A stretch of 23,374 bases of DNA from Treponema sp. (lineage in GTDB: Bacteria; Spirochaetota; Spirochaetia; Treponematales; Breznakiellaceae): positions 1 to 23,374 of the forward strand of contig JAITNU010000144.1 in the NCBI GenBank assembly GCA_031290325.1. The letters run 5' to 3'. Positions 6,515-14,365 of this stretch are shown here, piece by piece; position 1 is the first letter of the stretch; every line of letters begins with the position of its first letter. Both the position numbers and the translations under genes were made by a program. A model generated the notes under the pieces. That model was not told the DNA's origin. It worked only from the letters and a program-made list of their open reading frames with translations, and made no database searches.

Positions 6515-8641
6515 CTATTTCCAGGCTTGTGGGGTGGCGTCGGGAGGCTTTGCAGCATTCTCTGCAGCGGCCGCTGCTGCTGCCGCTGTTCGCTCTTTCA
6601 TGACCTGCTTAAAAAGAGCATCTGCGTCAATCTTCTCGTCCACACCGAACTGGGGTATGACCCCTTTGCCGTCTATACTGCGAAACAGCACATCCGGGAC
6701 GGATCCGTAGGCCCAACTGTCCTCATTATTGAGCAGATGATCCAGGACCGTAACCACCGAGAGGGTAAAAAACACCAACGAGGCATTGTTCCGTTTCTTG
6801 CTTCCTAAGAGCATATCAAGGCGCTTGGATATGGGATTGGACACCTGAAAAACATACGCGTCCCAGGGGTTGTTAATACCGTCACAGGGCGCCTTTCGTT
6901 CTGCCCCGCCTTGCTGCCTACTGCCTTGTTCGATACCTGCGGCTACGAGGCTCAGATATCGACGCAATTTCCTGACTTCAGGATACAAGGCGGTAACATC
7001 CTTTCGCTGGAAGGGCGGTGCGGTGAGGGTATCGAATTTATAATAGGGGAGAAAATACAGCCGCTTAACCCAATGCAATTCATTGTATATCCGTTTGGCA
7101 TACGTTGAATTCCGGGATTCAATGGAAGTTTCCAAAAGCTGACAATACTCTATCAAGCGGGAAAGGTACTCTTTCGTAATACCAGTTTCAATATAAGAAT
7201 GCCAGTTGTTTATGATCTCCACCAAAGTACGATCTATCGGCTCAGGTTCGCCGTCAGGTCCAATGATCGCGCCAAAGGATACATACCGAAGCCCATAGAG
7301 CAATTCCTCAAGAATACGCATTAATACCACCACCTGCAGGAGGGGATCCAGGGGATTCAGCAGTTCATATCCCTTCTTTAAATCCAGGAGATTTACAAAG
7401 TAGGGATACACATCAGGATAGGAAGGAAGCCGGTCCCAGCCTGCCTTGGGAAACAGAGCTTCAAGGGTATTAAGACCCCGTTCAACCGCCTTCCGCTGTA
7501 CCTCATTGGCCTTCTGTTTAGCCCGCCGTGCATCTGCACCGGGTCCTTCGACCTCCTGGTCAGAAGCGGTTTCATCTGTCGGCTTATCCGTTTGCCCCTC
7601 CGCTTCCTCAGTATTTTCACTCTCCTTTTTCGCTTTTATTTCCAGGACCAGGGCCTCGGGAGAAAGACGATCCTCCTCCTTTACATACAGAAAGGCCATG
7701 AACCGGTTTCTCCGCTCCATAAAAAAGCGATCATAGGGCAGCCAGCAGTCAGAGAGGAGTTTCATTAAGAAAGGATACAGCAGGTAATGGATATCCTTAC
7801 GGATCGTCTCAAAGGCCTCCAGGGCGGAACGGATAAGTTTCTGGTACTTCTCCTTTGCCTCATTGGGGCTTTCTATGTATAAGAGCTTGTAGAGTAACTT
7901 AAAAGCAGGGGAAATATGGGTTTCGATATCCAACTGTTCCAGGATAAAGAGGGGTTTATAGACAGCCCGCAGGATATCCGCAAAATCATTGACGATGATA
8001 TTCCGGGGATGGACCTGCATTCTGGCCATATCATTAGTGATCCGTTCGATGTTCCAATACCTTATGGTATCAAGCACGGAAAACATAAAGGGAGAGGTCT
8101 TTTTTAACTGGGTCGTGCGTTTCAGGTTATTCCGGGGAAGCAAGGTCCTGGTAGAAACCACCAGCAGTTCAATATTTTTATAGTACTCGTTGAGCCGCTT
8201 GGTGATAAACCGGGGATTTACATAATCAGGGGGGGTACTGAAAAACGAGAACATGGATGATAAGACCTGAAGCGAATTCTTTATCTCAAATTCCGAGTAA
8301 GCGGCATACTTGTCCATCTTGACCCGTTCTGAATACTTAAGCTTTACCGGCATCGCAGGATCATCCTCCCGGTTCAGTCCTTGCTGATTCTGTTTCGTGT
8401 TGGATTCCGCTGTGGAAGCCGTTTCGACCCGCCGCCGAGTCTGGCTTCGGGCAGCGCCCTCGCCGCTGCCGGTCTTTTTCGAATGCGCCTTGATGGGTGC
8501 CTCAGGAGTCTTGGATTGTTCTACCCCTACTTGTCCACCGAGGATTTTAGCCATCCGTTTCGCTTCATTGTCGTCAACTCCTAAACGATTCCTTACCTGC
8601 CCCAGTTCACCAGGGGCATATACCGGTTTGTCTTTTGCCAT
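6515..8641 (-). CDS. Large conserved-type protein of unknown function (708 aa)
   Basis: I do not recognise this family. The chosen start is ATG at 8641 (MAKDKPVYAPGELGQVRNRL), with GAGGG 8 nt upstream. The in-frame GTG at 8680 lies inside the preceding gene. No signal peptide or membrane segment is visible, so it is probably cytoplasmic. The N-terminal ~110 residues are hydrophilic and low-complexity. A long helical, aromatic- and Leu-rich region follows (about 115-340, with KYSERVKMDKYAAYSEFEIK). Next is an acidic, disordered insert (about 345-395, EENTEEAEGQTDKPTDE), then a second helical region (about 400-660). The C-terminus contains eight consecutive alanines. It starts 2 nt after the stop of the DUF2804-like gene, so the two are very likely co-translated. 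Confidence 0.8.
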   Translation of the reverse strand: MAKDKPVYAPGELGQVRNRLGVDDNEAKRMAKILGGQVGVEQSKTPEAPIKAHSKKTGSGEGAARSQTRRRVETASTAESNTKQNQQGLNREDDPAMPVKLKYSERVKMDKYAAYSEFEIKNSLQVLSSMFSFFSTPPDYVNPRFITKRLNEYYKNIELLVVSTRTLLPRNNLKRTTQLKKTSPFMFSVLDTIRYWNIERITNDMARMQVHPRNIIVNDFADILRAVYKPLFILEQLDIETHISPAFKLLYKLLYIESPNEAKEKYQKLIRSALEAFETIRKDIHYLLYPFLMKLLSDCWLPYDRFFMERRNRFMAFLYVKEEDRLSPEALVLEIKAKKESENTEEAEGQTDKPTDETASDQEVEGPGADARRAKQKANEVQRKAVERGLNTLEALFPKAGWDRLPSYPDVYPYFVNLLDLKKGYELLNPLDPLLQVVVLMRILEELLYGLRYVSFGAIIGPDGEPEPIDRTLVEIINNWHSYIETGITKEYLSRLIEYCQLLETSIESRNSTYAKRIYNELHWVKRLYFLPYYKFDTLTAPPFQRKDVTALYPEVRKLRRYLSLVAAGIEQGSRQQGGAERKAPCDGINNPWDAYVFQVSNPISKRLDMLLGSKKRNNASLVFFTLSVVTVLDHLLNNEDSWAYGSVPDVLFRSIDGKGVIPQFGVDEKIDADALFKQVMKERTAAAAAAAAENAAKPPDATPQAWK

Positions 8642-8643
8642 AG

Positions 8644-9693
8644 TTATACCCTCAGATAAAGTTTTTCTCCTAAACCCCACAGGTTCCGCACCTGTATCTG
8701 TTTCCCCTCAGCATCACGGACCATGCCATTGAAATATCCCAGGGGAGTATCATATTCCGCTGTAGTTACTAGTACATTCAACCCGCTATGAATCTGCTCA
8801 TGGGGAATAAAAATCAGATCCACCATGCCCTCCATATCCTGAATGATCCAATCCGATGCAACTCCCTGGGGCATGGTAATATGTACCGGCGGCAGGGGTG
8901 TCAACCTGCCATCTACCCACAGGGCGTTCTCGTTGTTTTTAAAGGTCTCCTTCGCCTGGTTTTCCCCCAGACTGAAGCCATAGCGCCGGTTCTCCCCATC
9001 AATGGTAAAGGCGGTACACCACACCGAACGCATCCGATACGGATAATACCCTTTAAAATCTCTGAAAACCCCCGAAGTTCTCACCGGATCCAAGGAAATA
9101 TGCCGTCCTCCGAACACCATATCCCCTCTTACTGCAGTAAAAACTTTATACACATACATACAACGCTGCTCGGAAAACAACAGGTTTACCGCCATAGGGG
9201 TATTCACCTGCTCATCCACATCATACTCAACATGAGCCGTAAAAGAAGGCCGCTTCCGGGTTGCCTCAATATCAAGATCCACTTTGATGGTATTCGCATC
9301 AAGCCAGTCGTGAATGCGGAAAAAAAAGCCGTAAGACCGGCTATTGATGGATGCGTTGGAAAGCTCCCGGGGCATCCGCCATCCGCCAAAGGGCATAATC
9401 TTTCTAAACCTCAACCGCTCCTTGGTATTCTTATCATACAAGAAAACCTGGGCCCAACAGTAATACTTCATATTACTGAGAATCGCTTCAAGATAAAAGT
9501 GGTCATCTTGAATCACAAAGGATTCCCATTCTTTTACCCGCCAATCCCGTATCAATCTGGGAAAGGGAAAGAAAAAAGGCCGCTGTATCCTCAGGAGATC
9601 CACCTCGTCAAAAGCATGGGTCCACGTTCCCTGGAGGGGAGTTCCATTTTCAATCGGACTGCCCCGGGGGGCTTGTATTTCCCTGGTATACAT
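8644..9693 (-). CDS. DUF2804-like protein
   Basis: A 349-residue protein without a signal peptide. Aromatic-rich beta-strand segments such as PRLIRDWRVKEWESFVIQDD (about 48-67) and YYCWAQVFLYDKNTKERLRF, with later stretches MRSVWCTAFTIDGENRRYGFSLGENQ and VNLLFSEQRC, resemble DUF2804 (PF10974). That family is uncharacterised, probably beta-rich, and found in bacteria and fungi. The assignment comes from memory and is moderate. ATG at 9693 is preferred over the in-frame GTG at 9762, which lies within the upstream gene; AGAAG sits just upstream. It is the middle gene of a three-gene minus-strand cluster with the HDAC-like hydrolase before it and the 708-residue protein 2 nt after it. Confidence 0.72.
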   Translation of the reverse strand: MYTREIQAPRGSPIENGTPLQGTWTHAFDEVDLLRIQRPFFFPFPRLIRDWRVKEWESFVIQDDHFYLEAILSNMKYYCWAQVFLYDKNTKERLRFRKIMPFGGWRMPRELSNASINSRSYGFFFRIHDWLDANTIKVDLDIEATRKRPSFTAHVEYDVDEQVNTPMAVNLLFSEQRCMYVYKVFTAVRGDMVFGGRHISLDPVRTSGVFRDFKGYYPYRMRSVWCTAFTIDGENRRYGFSLGENQAKETFKNNENALWVDGRLTPLPPVHITMPQGVASDWIIQDMEGMVDLIFIPHEQIHSGLNVLVTTAEYDTPLGYFNGMVRDAEGKQIQVRNLWGLGEKLYLRV

Positions 9694-9700
9694 TACTTCT

Positions 9701-9711
9701 ATTATATTATA
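9701..9711 (-). promoter_or_regulatory. Overlapping -10-like elements before the DUF2804-like gene
   Basis: In the 37-bp gap between the HDAC-like stop and the DUF2804-like start, the minus strand contains two overlapping TATAAT hexamers. The -35 region 17 nt upstream (TTAAGT) is poor. A secondary internal promoter for the downstream two genes is possible. Confidence 0.35.
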
Positions 9712-9730
9712 GGAAAAAATCTTGCTATAC

Positions 9731-10906
9731 TTAAATATAATACTTTTTAGCCCCCTCCTCACTGAAATATCCCCGATTTCCTGCCATATTCGGCGTAGTA
9801 GCCAGGGTGTTTAAAAAATGCGCCACCGGTTCCCAGGCCCGTTCTCCATAGCCGCCAGCCATGATCCAGACCGAAGGAAGGTTCCGTTCCCGCAGATACT
9901 CATAGATCAACTGGTCCCGCTGGACACACTGCTCCAGACTGAGCTTGAGCAGGCCGCTTGAAGGGAGGCCGTCGTGCTCGTAGGGGTCGGCCCCGTCAAC
10001 CACCATGACGAGGTCCGGTTTTGCCCCGCCGGAAAGCCCCTCCAATTGCTGAAGCCCCTGGGCAAGTTTCGGGATATAGCCGGCTTCAGCTCCCGCTTCT
10101 ATGGGGATTTCCACGTCCGCCGGGATGCAAGGCGCCCTTCCCGGTTGGGCGGCGTCCTCATCCAAGGGCCAGCCCCGGGCCATGTGTACCGAAAGGTTGA
10201 GGATATCCGGTATGGTACTGCCCTGCCCCAGTTCTCCCCGTTCCCTGGCGAACTGGACCAGTTCCGCGGTACCGCATCCCTTATGGGCATCCACATCCAC
10301 CACCCAGATAAGGGTTGCCCGGTGTTCAGCCTGAAGTTTCCGTGCTGCTATCATAATATCGTTGACCAGACAGAACCCCGCTCCGTGGTCGTACCGGCCA
10401 TGGTGCATACCGCCCCCCAGGTAATAACAGAAAGGCGGCTTTCCGGCTGTTCCTGACAGGGCAAGCCGGGCTGCCAGGTAGGTACCGCCGACCTGGAGCA
10501 GCACAGTACGGAACAGTGCTTGCAGGGGCTTTACCGCCTTGTCCGGCTCATACCGGTTGGGCCGTCCCTGGGGATCGATGAGTTCCCAGGCATTGAGTAA
10601 GGCCCGTACCAAGCCACCGGCATCAGGTTCATCTTCGTAGAGCGCCGCGATAAACTCCTGAGCGTGCACCCGCTCCAGGTCCTCCCGGCCAATAACGCTG
10701 TTTTCAGGTGCTGTGTTCCCTGCAAAGCCCGTTTCCCCAAGAACACCCCGGGCCTCGGCGGCCGTATAAACTGGTCCCAGGCTCGGCTGCTCCACCAGGG
10801 CCTGCTTCAGGAATGCCATAATCCGATCTGCCCGGGAAGGAGAAATCGGAAGCATGATACCATACTCTTTATAGACCATATTCAGACCTGGATCATATAA
10901 AATCAT
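9731..10906 (-). CDS. Histone deacetylase-like / acetylpolyamine amidohydrolase-family hydrolase
   Basis: A 391-residue zinc amidohydrolase of the arginase/deacetylase fold. The expected active-site elements are all visible: GGGMHHGRYDHGAGFCLVND (His-His pair and substrate loop), VVDVDAHKGCGT (Asp and His zinc ligands), VVDGADPYEHDGL (third Asp ligand) and AGGYGERAW (the Gly-Gly-Tyr motif). It should therefore be active. Bacterial substrates in this family are acetylated small molecules such as polyamines or, less often, proteins; the substrate here is unknown. ATG at 10906 (MILYDPGLNMVYKEYG) is chosen because the family usually begins near YDP. It lies so close to the -10 box that the mRNA may be leaderless. 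An alternative ATG nine codons in has CCAGGT upstream. It heads the cluster with the DUF2804-like and 708-residue genes. Confidence 0.88.
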   Translation of the reverse strand: MILYDPGLNMVYKEYGIMLPISPSRADRIMAFLKQALVEQPSLGPVYTAAEARGVLGETGFAGNTAPENSVIGREDLERVHAQEFIAALYEDEPDAGGLVRALLNAWELIDPQGRPNRYEPDKAVKPLQALFRTVLLQVGGTYLAARLALSGTAGKPPFCYYLGGGMHHGRYDHGAGFCLVNDIMIAARKLQAEHRATLIWVVDVDAHKGCGTAELVQFARERGELGQGSTIPDILNLSVHMARGWPLDEDAAQPGRAPCIPADVEIPIEAGAEAGYIPKLAQGLQQLEGLSGGAKPDLVMVVDGADPYEHDGLPSSGLLKLSLEQCVQRDQLIYEYLRERNLPSVWIMAGGYGERAWEPVAHFLNTLATTPNMAGNRGYFSEEGAKKYYI

Positions 10907-10912
10907 ATTATA

Positions 10913-10940
10913 AGTATAGTGTATTAAAGGTACGATGCAA
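10913..10940 (-). promoter_or_regulatory. Candidate promoter of the HDAC-like cluster
   Basis: On the minus strand TTGCAT (10940-10935), a 16-nt spacer and TATACT (10918-10913) precede the start codon at 10906 by 6 nt. Transcription would begin at or very near the ATG, which implies a leaderless transcript or use of a downstream start. Confidence 0.4.
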
Positions 10941-10983
10941 TGCCTGGGATCATCCTTCACCAGAGCACCTCGTGACAAACCAG

Positions 10984-11011
10984 TTATGTTTCTGACCACC
11001 TTAGCCGATAA
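10984..11011 (+). promoter_or_regulatory. Candidate sigma-28 (FliA) promoter
   Basis: GCCGATAA (11004-11011) is identical to the enteric FliA -10 consensus. TTATGTTT (10984-10991) matches 6 of 8 positions of the TAAAGTTT -35 element, with a 12-nt spacer against the usual 11. It lies directly upstream of a motility-type gene, as expected for flagellar late-class control. The -10 ends 7 nt before the ATG, so the transcript may be leaderless. Confidence 0.55.
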
Positions 11012-11018
11012 GTAAGCT

Positions 11019-11204
11019 ATGGATATACTATCTTTATCTACAGCATTATCCCAGCAGCGGATACAAGAAGAAGCAGCGATACGGATTCAATCTATGTCGC
11101 TTCAGAACGCAACGGCTCAAGGCACCGGCCTCTTAAACCTGATGGATTCTGTTGCAGTCATCACCGATCCCAATCTGGGAAATAATCTTGACTTCTTCGC
11201 CTAA
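11019..11204 (+). CDS. YjfB-like putative motility protein
   Basis: A 61-residue protein beginning MDILSLSTALSQQRIQEEAA and ending DPNLGNNLDFFA. The MDI..LS..LSQ opening, the central Gln/Ala-rich helix and the short length match the YjfB_motility family (PF14070), small proteins found in flagellated bacteria and regulated with motility genes. The molecular role is unknown. No signal peptide or membrane segment is present. The ATG at 11019 gives the typical MDI start, although its ribosome binding site is weak. A FliA-type promoter lies directly upstream. It is divergent from the HDAC-like gene and convergent with the PEP mutase gene. Confidence 0.75.
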   Translation: MDILSLSTALSQQRIQEEAAIRIQSMSLQNATAQGTGLLNLMDSVAVITDPNLGNNLDFFA

Positions 11205-11220
11205 AAAAGCACAACTTTTT
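11203..11220. terminator. Weak bidirectional hairpin between convergent genes
   Basis: AAAAAG-CACAA-CTTTTT forms a short AT-rich stem in the 22-bp gap between the YjfB-like stop and the PEP mutase stop. Each strand has T-residues on the 3' arm. It is a plausible but weak shared terminator. Confidence 0.35.
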
Positions 11221-11226
11221 AATGCC

Positions 11227-12525
11227 TCACTTTCCACCAGGGATTAACTCAAGGATTTCTTTGAGCGGCATACAGAGGTGCTCTGTTTCAAGAGAGCGTT
11301 CGTGTTCAAGAATGGCAGAGGCGACATTCTTCATGGCCGGATAGGAAGCACGAAGCAGATGATTAGCGTAGATGATGATAGAGGCGCCCCAGGCGGCAAG
11401 TTCTTTTTCGGTAAACTGATTGTAAGTGGTCGGCACCAACACGAGGGGAATGTGGGTGTATTCGGCGTGGAAGGTTTCGCAGAAGGCTTTAATATCCTTC
11501 CCCGATTTTTCTCTGCTGTGTATCATGATACCGTCGGCTCCTGCTGCAACATAAGCATGAGCGCGTTCCAGTGCATCAGAGACCGGAAAACCGGCGATAA
11601 GACTCTCAAGTCGTGCGATGATCATAAAATCCCGGGTCACCTGTGCCCGTTTTCCTGCGCTGATCTTCTCACAAAAATCAGGAATAGGACAGAGCTCCTG
11701 GGTAACCTCAGTACCGAAAAGGGAATTCTTTTTGAGGCCGATCTTGTCTTCGATGATCACCGCAGAAATACCGTTCCGCTCCAGAGTCCGCACGGTAAAC
11801 ACAAAATGTTCAGACTTGCCCCCGGTATCTCCATCAAAAATAATGGGCTTGGTAGTACATTCAAGGATATTGGTGAGGTCCTGCAAACGGGTGGTGAGAT
11901 CCACTGCCTCAATGTCGGGCTTTCCCTTACTTGTTGAATCGGTGAGACTTGAGGACCACATGCCGTCAAAACTGTGCAATCCATCGTCCTTTTGTATTTC
12001 AAGGTGTTCGACGATCAGTCCTGAAAGTCCTGAATGAACTTCCATGATCCGCAGGATTGGTTTTATCTCAATGAGACGGCGAAGGGTCTTGAGTCTCAGG
12101 TCCGGGGTCGTACCAATTGCCCGCATCGCTTCGTACAGGGCAGAAGCGTTAACCCCTTGGGTGTAGGGGATTTCAATGACTTCCCCGCCAAGTTCTTTCA
12201 TCACCGCAAAAACAGCATCCCTTTCACTGCGCAGAAGGCCGGATTTCCAGTCATCACCGTGGATGATCGCCTCGGGCTTGTACTTCAGGAGGTTCGGCAC
12301 ATAACTCCACTCCTCCTGGGGTACCACCTGGAAAACACCTTTTATGTTTTCAATGACAGTTCGCCGCTGTTCGTAGGTAAGGTAGGGAAGCCGCTTGTGG
12401 GTGGCAATAGCAGAATCAGTGAGCAGCCCGACCAGCACGTTTCCATGTTTTTCCCCTTCCCGGATAATATTGATGATCCCCGGGTGGATGATGTCCCCGC
12501 GCATTCCAAGATAAATCGTTTTCAT
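11227..12525 (-). CDS. aepX: Phosphoenolpyruvate mutase with N-terminal nucleotidyltransferase-like domain
   Basis: PEP mutase rearranges PEP to phosphonopyruvate, the first step of phosphonate biosynthesis. The C-terminal ~290 of 432 residues form the PEP mutase domain. It has MEVHSGLSGLIVE, FDGMWSSSLT, IIFDGDTGG (Mg-binding), the diagnostic IEDKIGLKKNSLFG (EDKxxxxxNS) and IIARLESLIAG, all intact. Residues 1 to about 135 resemble glycerol-3-phosphate cytidylyltransferases (YLTYEQRRTVIENI, GDDWKSG). However, the HxGH motif is HPGI and the RTxGIST motif is YTQGVNAS, so catalysis there is doubtful. The gene overlaps the preceding pntC fusion by 4 nt (ATGA) with GAGG inside that gene, indicating translational coupling. 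It is the last gene of the operon. Confidence 0.94.
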   Translation of the reverse strand: MKTIYLGMRGDIIHPGIINIIREGEKHGNVLVGLLTDSAIATHKRLPYLTYEQRRTVIENIKGVFQVVPQEEWSYVPNLLKYKPEAIIHGDDWKSGLLRSERDAVFAVMKELGGEVIEIPYTQGVNASALYEAMRAIGTTPDLRLKTLRRLIEIKPILRIMEVHSGLSGLIVEHLEIQKDDGLHSFDGMWSSSLTDSTSKGKPDIEAVDLTTRLQDLTNILECTTKPIIFDGDTGGKSEHFVFTVRTLERNGISAVIIEDKIGLKKNSLFGTEVTQELCPIPDFCEKISAGKRAQVTRDFMIIARLESLIAGFPVSDALERAHAYVAAGADGIMIHSREKSGKDIKAFCETFHAEYTHIPLVLVPTTYNQFTEKELAAWGASIIIYANHLLRASYPAMKNVASAILEHERSLETEHLCMPLKEILELIPGGK

Positions 12526-14348
12526 AAGGTCCTCATGTATATTTCAAGCACCTGGGTAAAGGTGGTCATTTCATCCGGTTGTATATCCCCGATGTTGGCG
12601 ATACGAAAGGTATTGGCCTCTGCAAGTTTACCTGGATAAATAGTAAACCCGTGACCCCGGGCAAGCTCGTGTAAATCCTCGAAGGAGTATTTTGGGGAAG
12701 CAGGATCGATGATCGCGGTGATCAGTTTTGATTGTGCCTCTTCGGGAACCAGCATGGTAAGCCCCAGTTTCCGTACCGCCTTCACTAAGCGTTCCCAACA
12801 GGCAGAATAGCGTTTGTACCGCTTTTCAATGGTTTCACATTTTGTTTCGATGATCGCCTGCCGCAGCGCGTAGAGACTCTGTACCGGCGGCGTAAAACGG
12901 GTCTGCCTGGTCTTCTTGAAGTACTGATACTGATCCCAGAGGTTAAGATAGTAATTCCGCATGGGATACGATGCGAGTGGTTCAAGGGCTTCCTTGCGGC
13001 AAAATACAAAGGCAACCCCTGCCATACCCTGAATGTTCTTGTTTGAGGTGGAGGCCATGAAATCAAAACCCTCCCGGTCCATGTCAATGGGAATTGCCGC
13101 AAACGCGCTTACCGCGTCTACGATAGTGGTAATACCATGATCATGACAAAAACGGCAGAGTTCCGGCGCGGGGTTGAGGAGTCCGGTGGTGGTCTCATGG
13201 TAGACGATGGCAAAATGGGTGTATGCAGATTCCAGGAGTTTTGCCTTAACCGCCTCAGTATCAAGGGGCGTAAAGCCTGAGCTTTTAAATACATCAAAGT
13301 TGAGTTTGTACACCGACGCGATTTTCGCAAAGCGCGTTCCATAGGCACCATTATCCACAATGAGGAGTTTCCCTGTATCGGGAATACAGGAAGAAAGCAT
13401 CACTTCGTCGGCAGCAGTACCGGAACCGCCAAAAAGTACGGTTTCAATACTCCCGCTTTTCCCCGCCATGCATGAAAGTTCCGCACGTATCCATTCCATC
13501 ACCTCGCCGAATTCGGTTTCCCGGGGACAGATGTCCGCGCATACCTGAGCGTACTTTACGCTATCGCTGGTCGTGGCAGGACCAGGATTGAGTAACACTT
13601 CCCGTCGGATCTGCCGCAGGCTTTCAGCCTCCTCTATCTTGGGATACAGGGCCTCAGCCATGGTAAGATGAGATGCGTCATCAATCTCGCGCCAGAGGAA
13701 ATACTCGATCTTACGGATAAAAATCCGCACCGATTGCGTAGAAACAGCGGACATGGCCGTCTCATATTCCATTTTCGGCTCATCGGAACGATGGGCGTTC
13801 ATGTAGGATACCATCTGGTCGAGGGCATACTTTTGCACCCGGGAAATGCCGACCAGTTCTCCTGCAAGACGCACTATTGCAGTGCGATTCTTGGAATTTC
13901 GTACCAGAAATCCTGCTGCGTCAGACTCAAGATAGACTTCATCCCCTGAACCGGTGGCCCCTGATGCGAGGAGCACATTATCATGGGTTTCGTTGATAAG
14001 AACGGTAAGTCCAATAGCATCATACAGCAAATCAGATTCAAGGAGCAAAAAATCACCGTACACCAAAGGTGCGCAGCAGGCGAGGGTTCCCATACTGCCC
14101 GTTTCCGCGTACCCTTCATTCTTTGCAAGCCTGATACCAGGGTACTGCACTGCGAGGCGTTCATACCACTCGGCACAGTGCCCTGTTCCGATGATAATCT
14201 CTTCGATTCCGGCGGCGAACAGCTTTCGTACCGACTGCTCCACAATCGGCATGCCCCCAATCTCAATGAACCCCTTGGGCATAAGGGCAGTTTTATCTTT
14301 GAGCCGGGATCCCAAACCTCCTGCCATGATAACCGCTTGTCGTATCAT
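12522..14348 (-). CDS. pntC: PntC-AEP transaminase fusion: phosphonate cytidylyltransferase + 2-aminoethylphosphonate aminotransferase
   Basis: A 608-residue bifunctional protein. Residues 1 to about 245 form a MobA/GlmU-like nucleotidyltransferase with AGGLGSRL, MPKGFIEIGGMPIVEQ and the metal site in LLLESDLLYD. This is the PntC class, which attaches CMP to AEP. Residues from about 250 form a class V PLP aminotransferase. It starts at LLNPGPATTS and has TVLFGGSGTAADEV, the PLP-contact Asp in VDAVSAFA and the Schiff-base Lys in STSNKNIQG. It converts phosphonoacetaldehyde to 2-aminoethylphosphonate. Such a fusion is known from Treponema denticola, where CMP-AEP formation was shown. Both halves keep their motifs, so the protein should make and activate AEP. 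It starts 17 nt after the decarboxylase stop with GAGAG upstream. Confidence 0.94.
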   Translation of the reverse strand: MIRQAVIMAGGLGSRLKDKTALMPKGFIEIGGMPIVEQSVRKLFAAGIEEIIIGTGHCAEWYERLAVQYPGIRLAKNEGYAETGSMGTLACCAPLVYGDFLLLESDLLYDAIGLTVLINETHDNVLLASGATGSGDEVYLESDAAGFLVRNSKNRTAIVRLAGELVGISRVQKYALDQMVSYMNAHRSDEPKMEYETAMSAVSTQSVRIFIRKIEYFLWREIDDASHLTMAEALYPKIEEAESLRQIRREVLLNPGPATTSDSVKYAQVCADICPRETEFGEVMEWIRAELSCMAGKSGSIETVLFGGSGTAADEVMLSSCIPDTGKLLIVDNGAYGTRFAKIASVYKLNFDVFKSSGFTPLDTEAVKAKLLESAYTHFAIVYHETTTGLLNPAPELCRFCHDHGITTIVDAVSAFAAIPIDMDREGFDFMASTSNKNIQGMAGVAFVFCRKEALEPLASYPMRNYYLNLWDQYQYFKKTRQTRFTPPVQSLYALRQAIIETKCETIEKRYKRYSACWERLVKAVRKLGLTMLVPEEAQSKLITAIIDPASPKYSFEDLHELARGHGFTIYPGKLAEANTFRIANIGDIQPDEMTTFTQVLEIYMRTL

Positions 14349-14365
14349 ATTTTCTCTCGCATCCT

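Noticed and set aside
8788..9750. Long plus-strand reading frame of 320 codons
   Set aside because: It is opposite the DUF2804-like gene, has low-complexity composition and no recognisable motif or ribosome binding site, so it is a shadow frame.
11203..11220. Strong bidirectional terminator between yjfB-like and PEP mutase genes
   Set aside because: The stem is six mostly A-T pairs; I kept it only as a weak candidate rather than a confident terminator.
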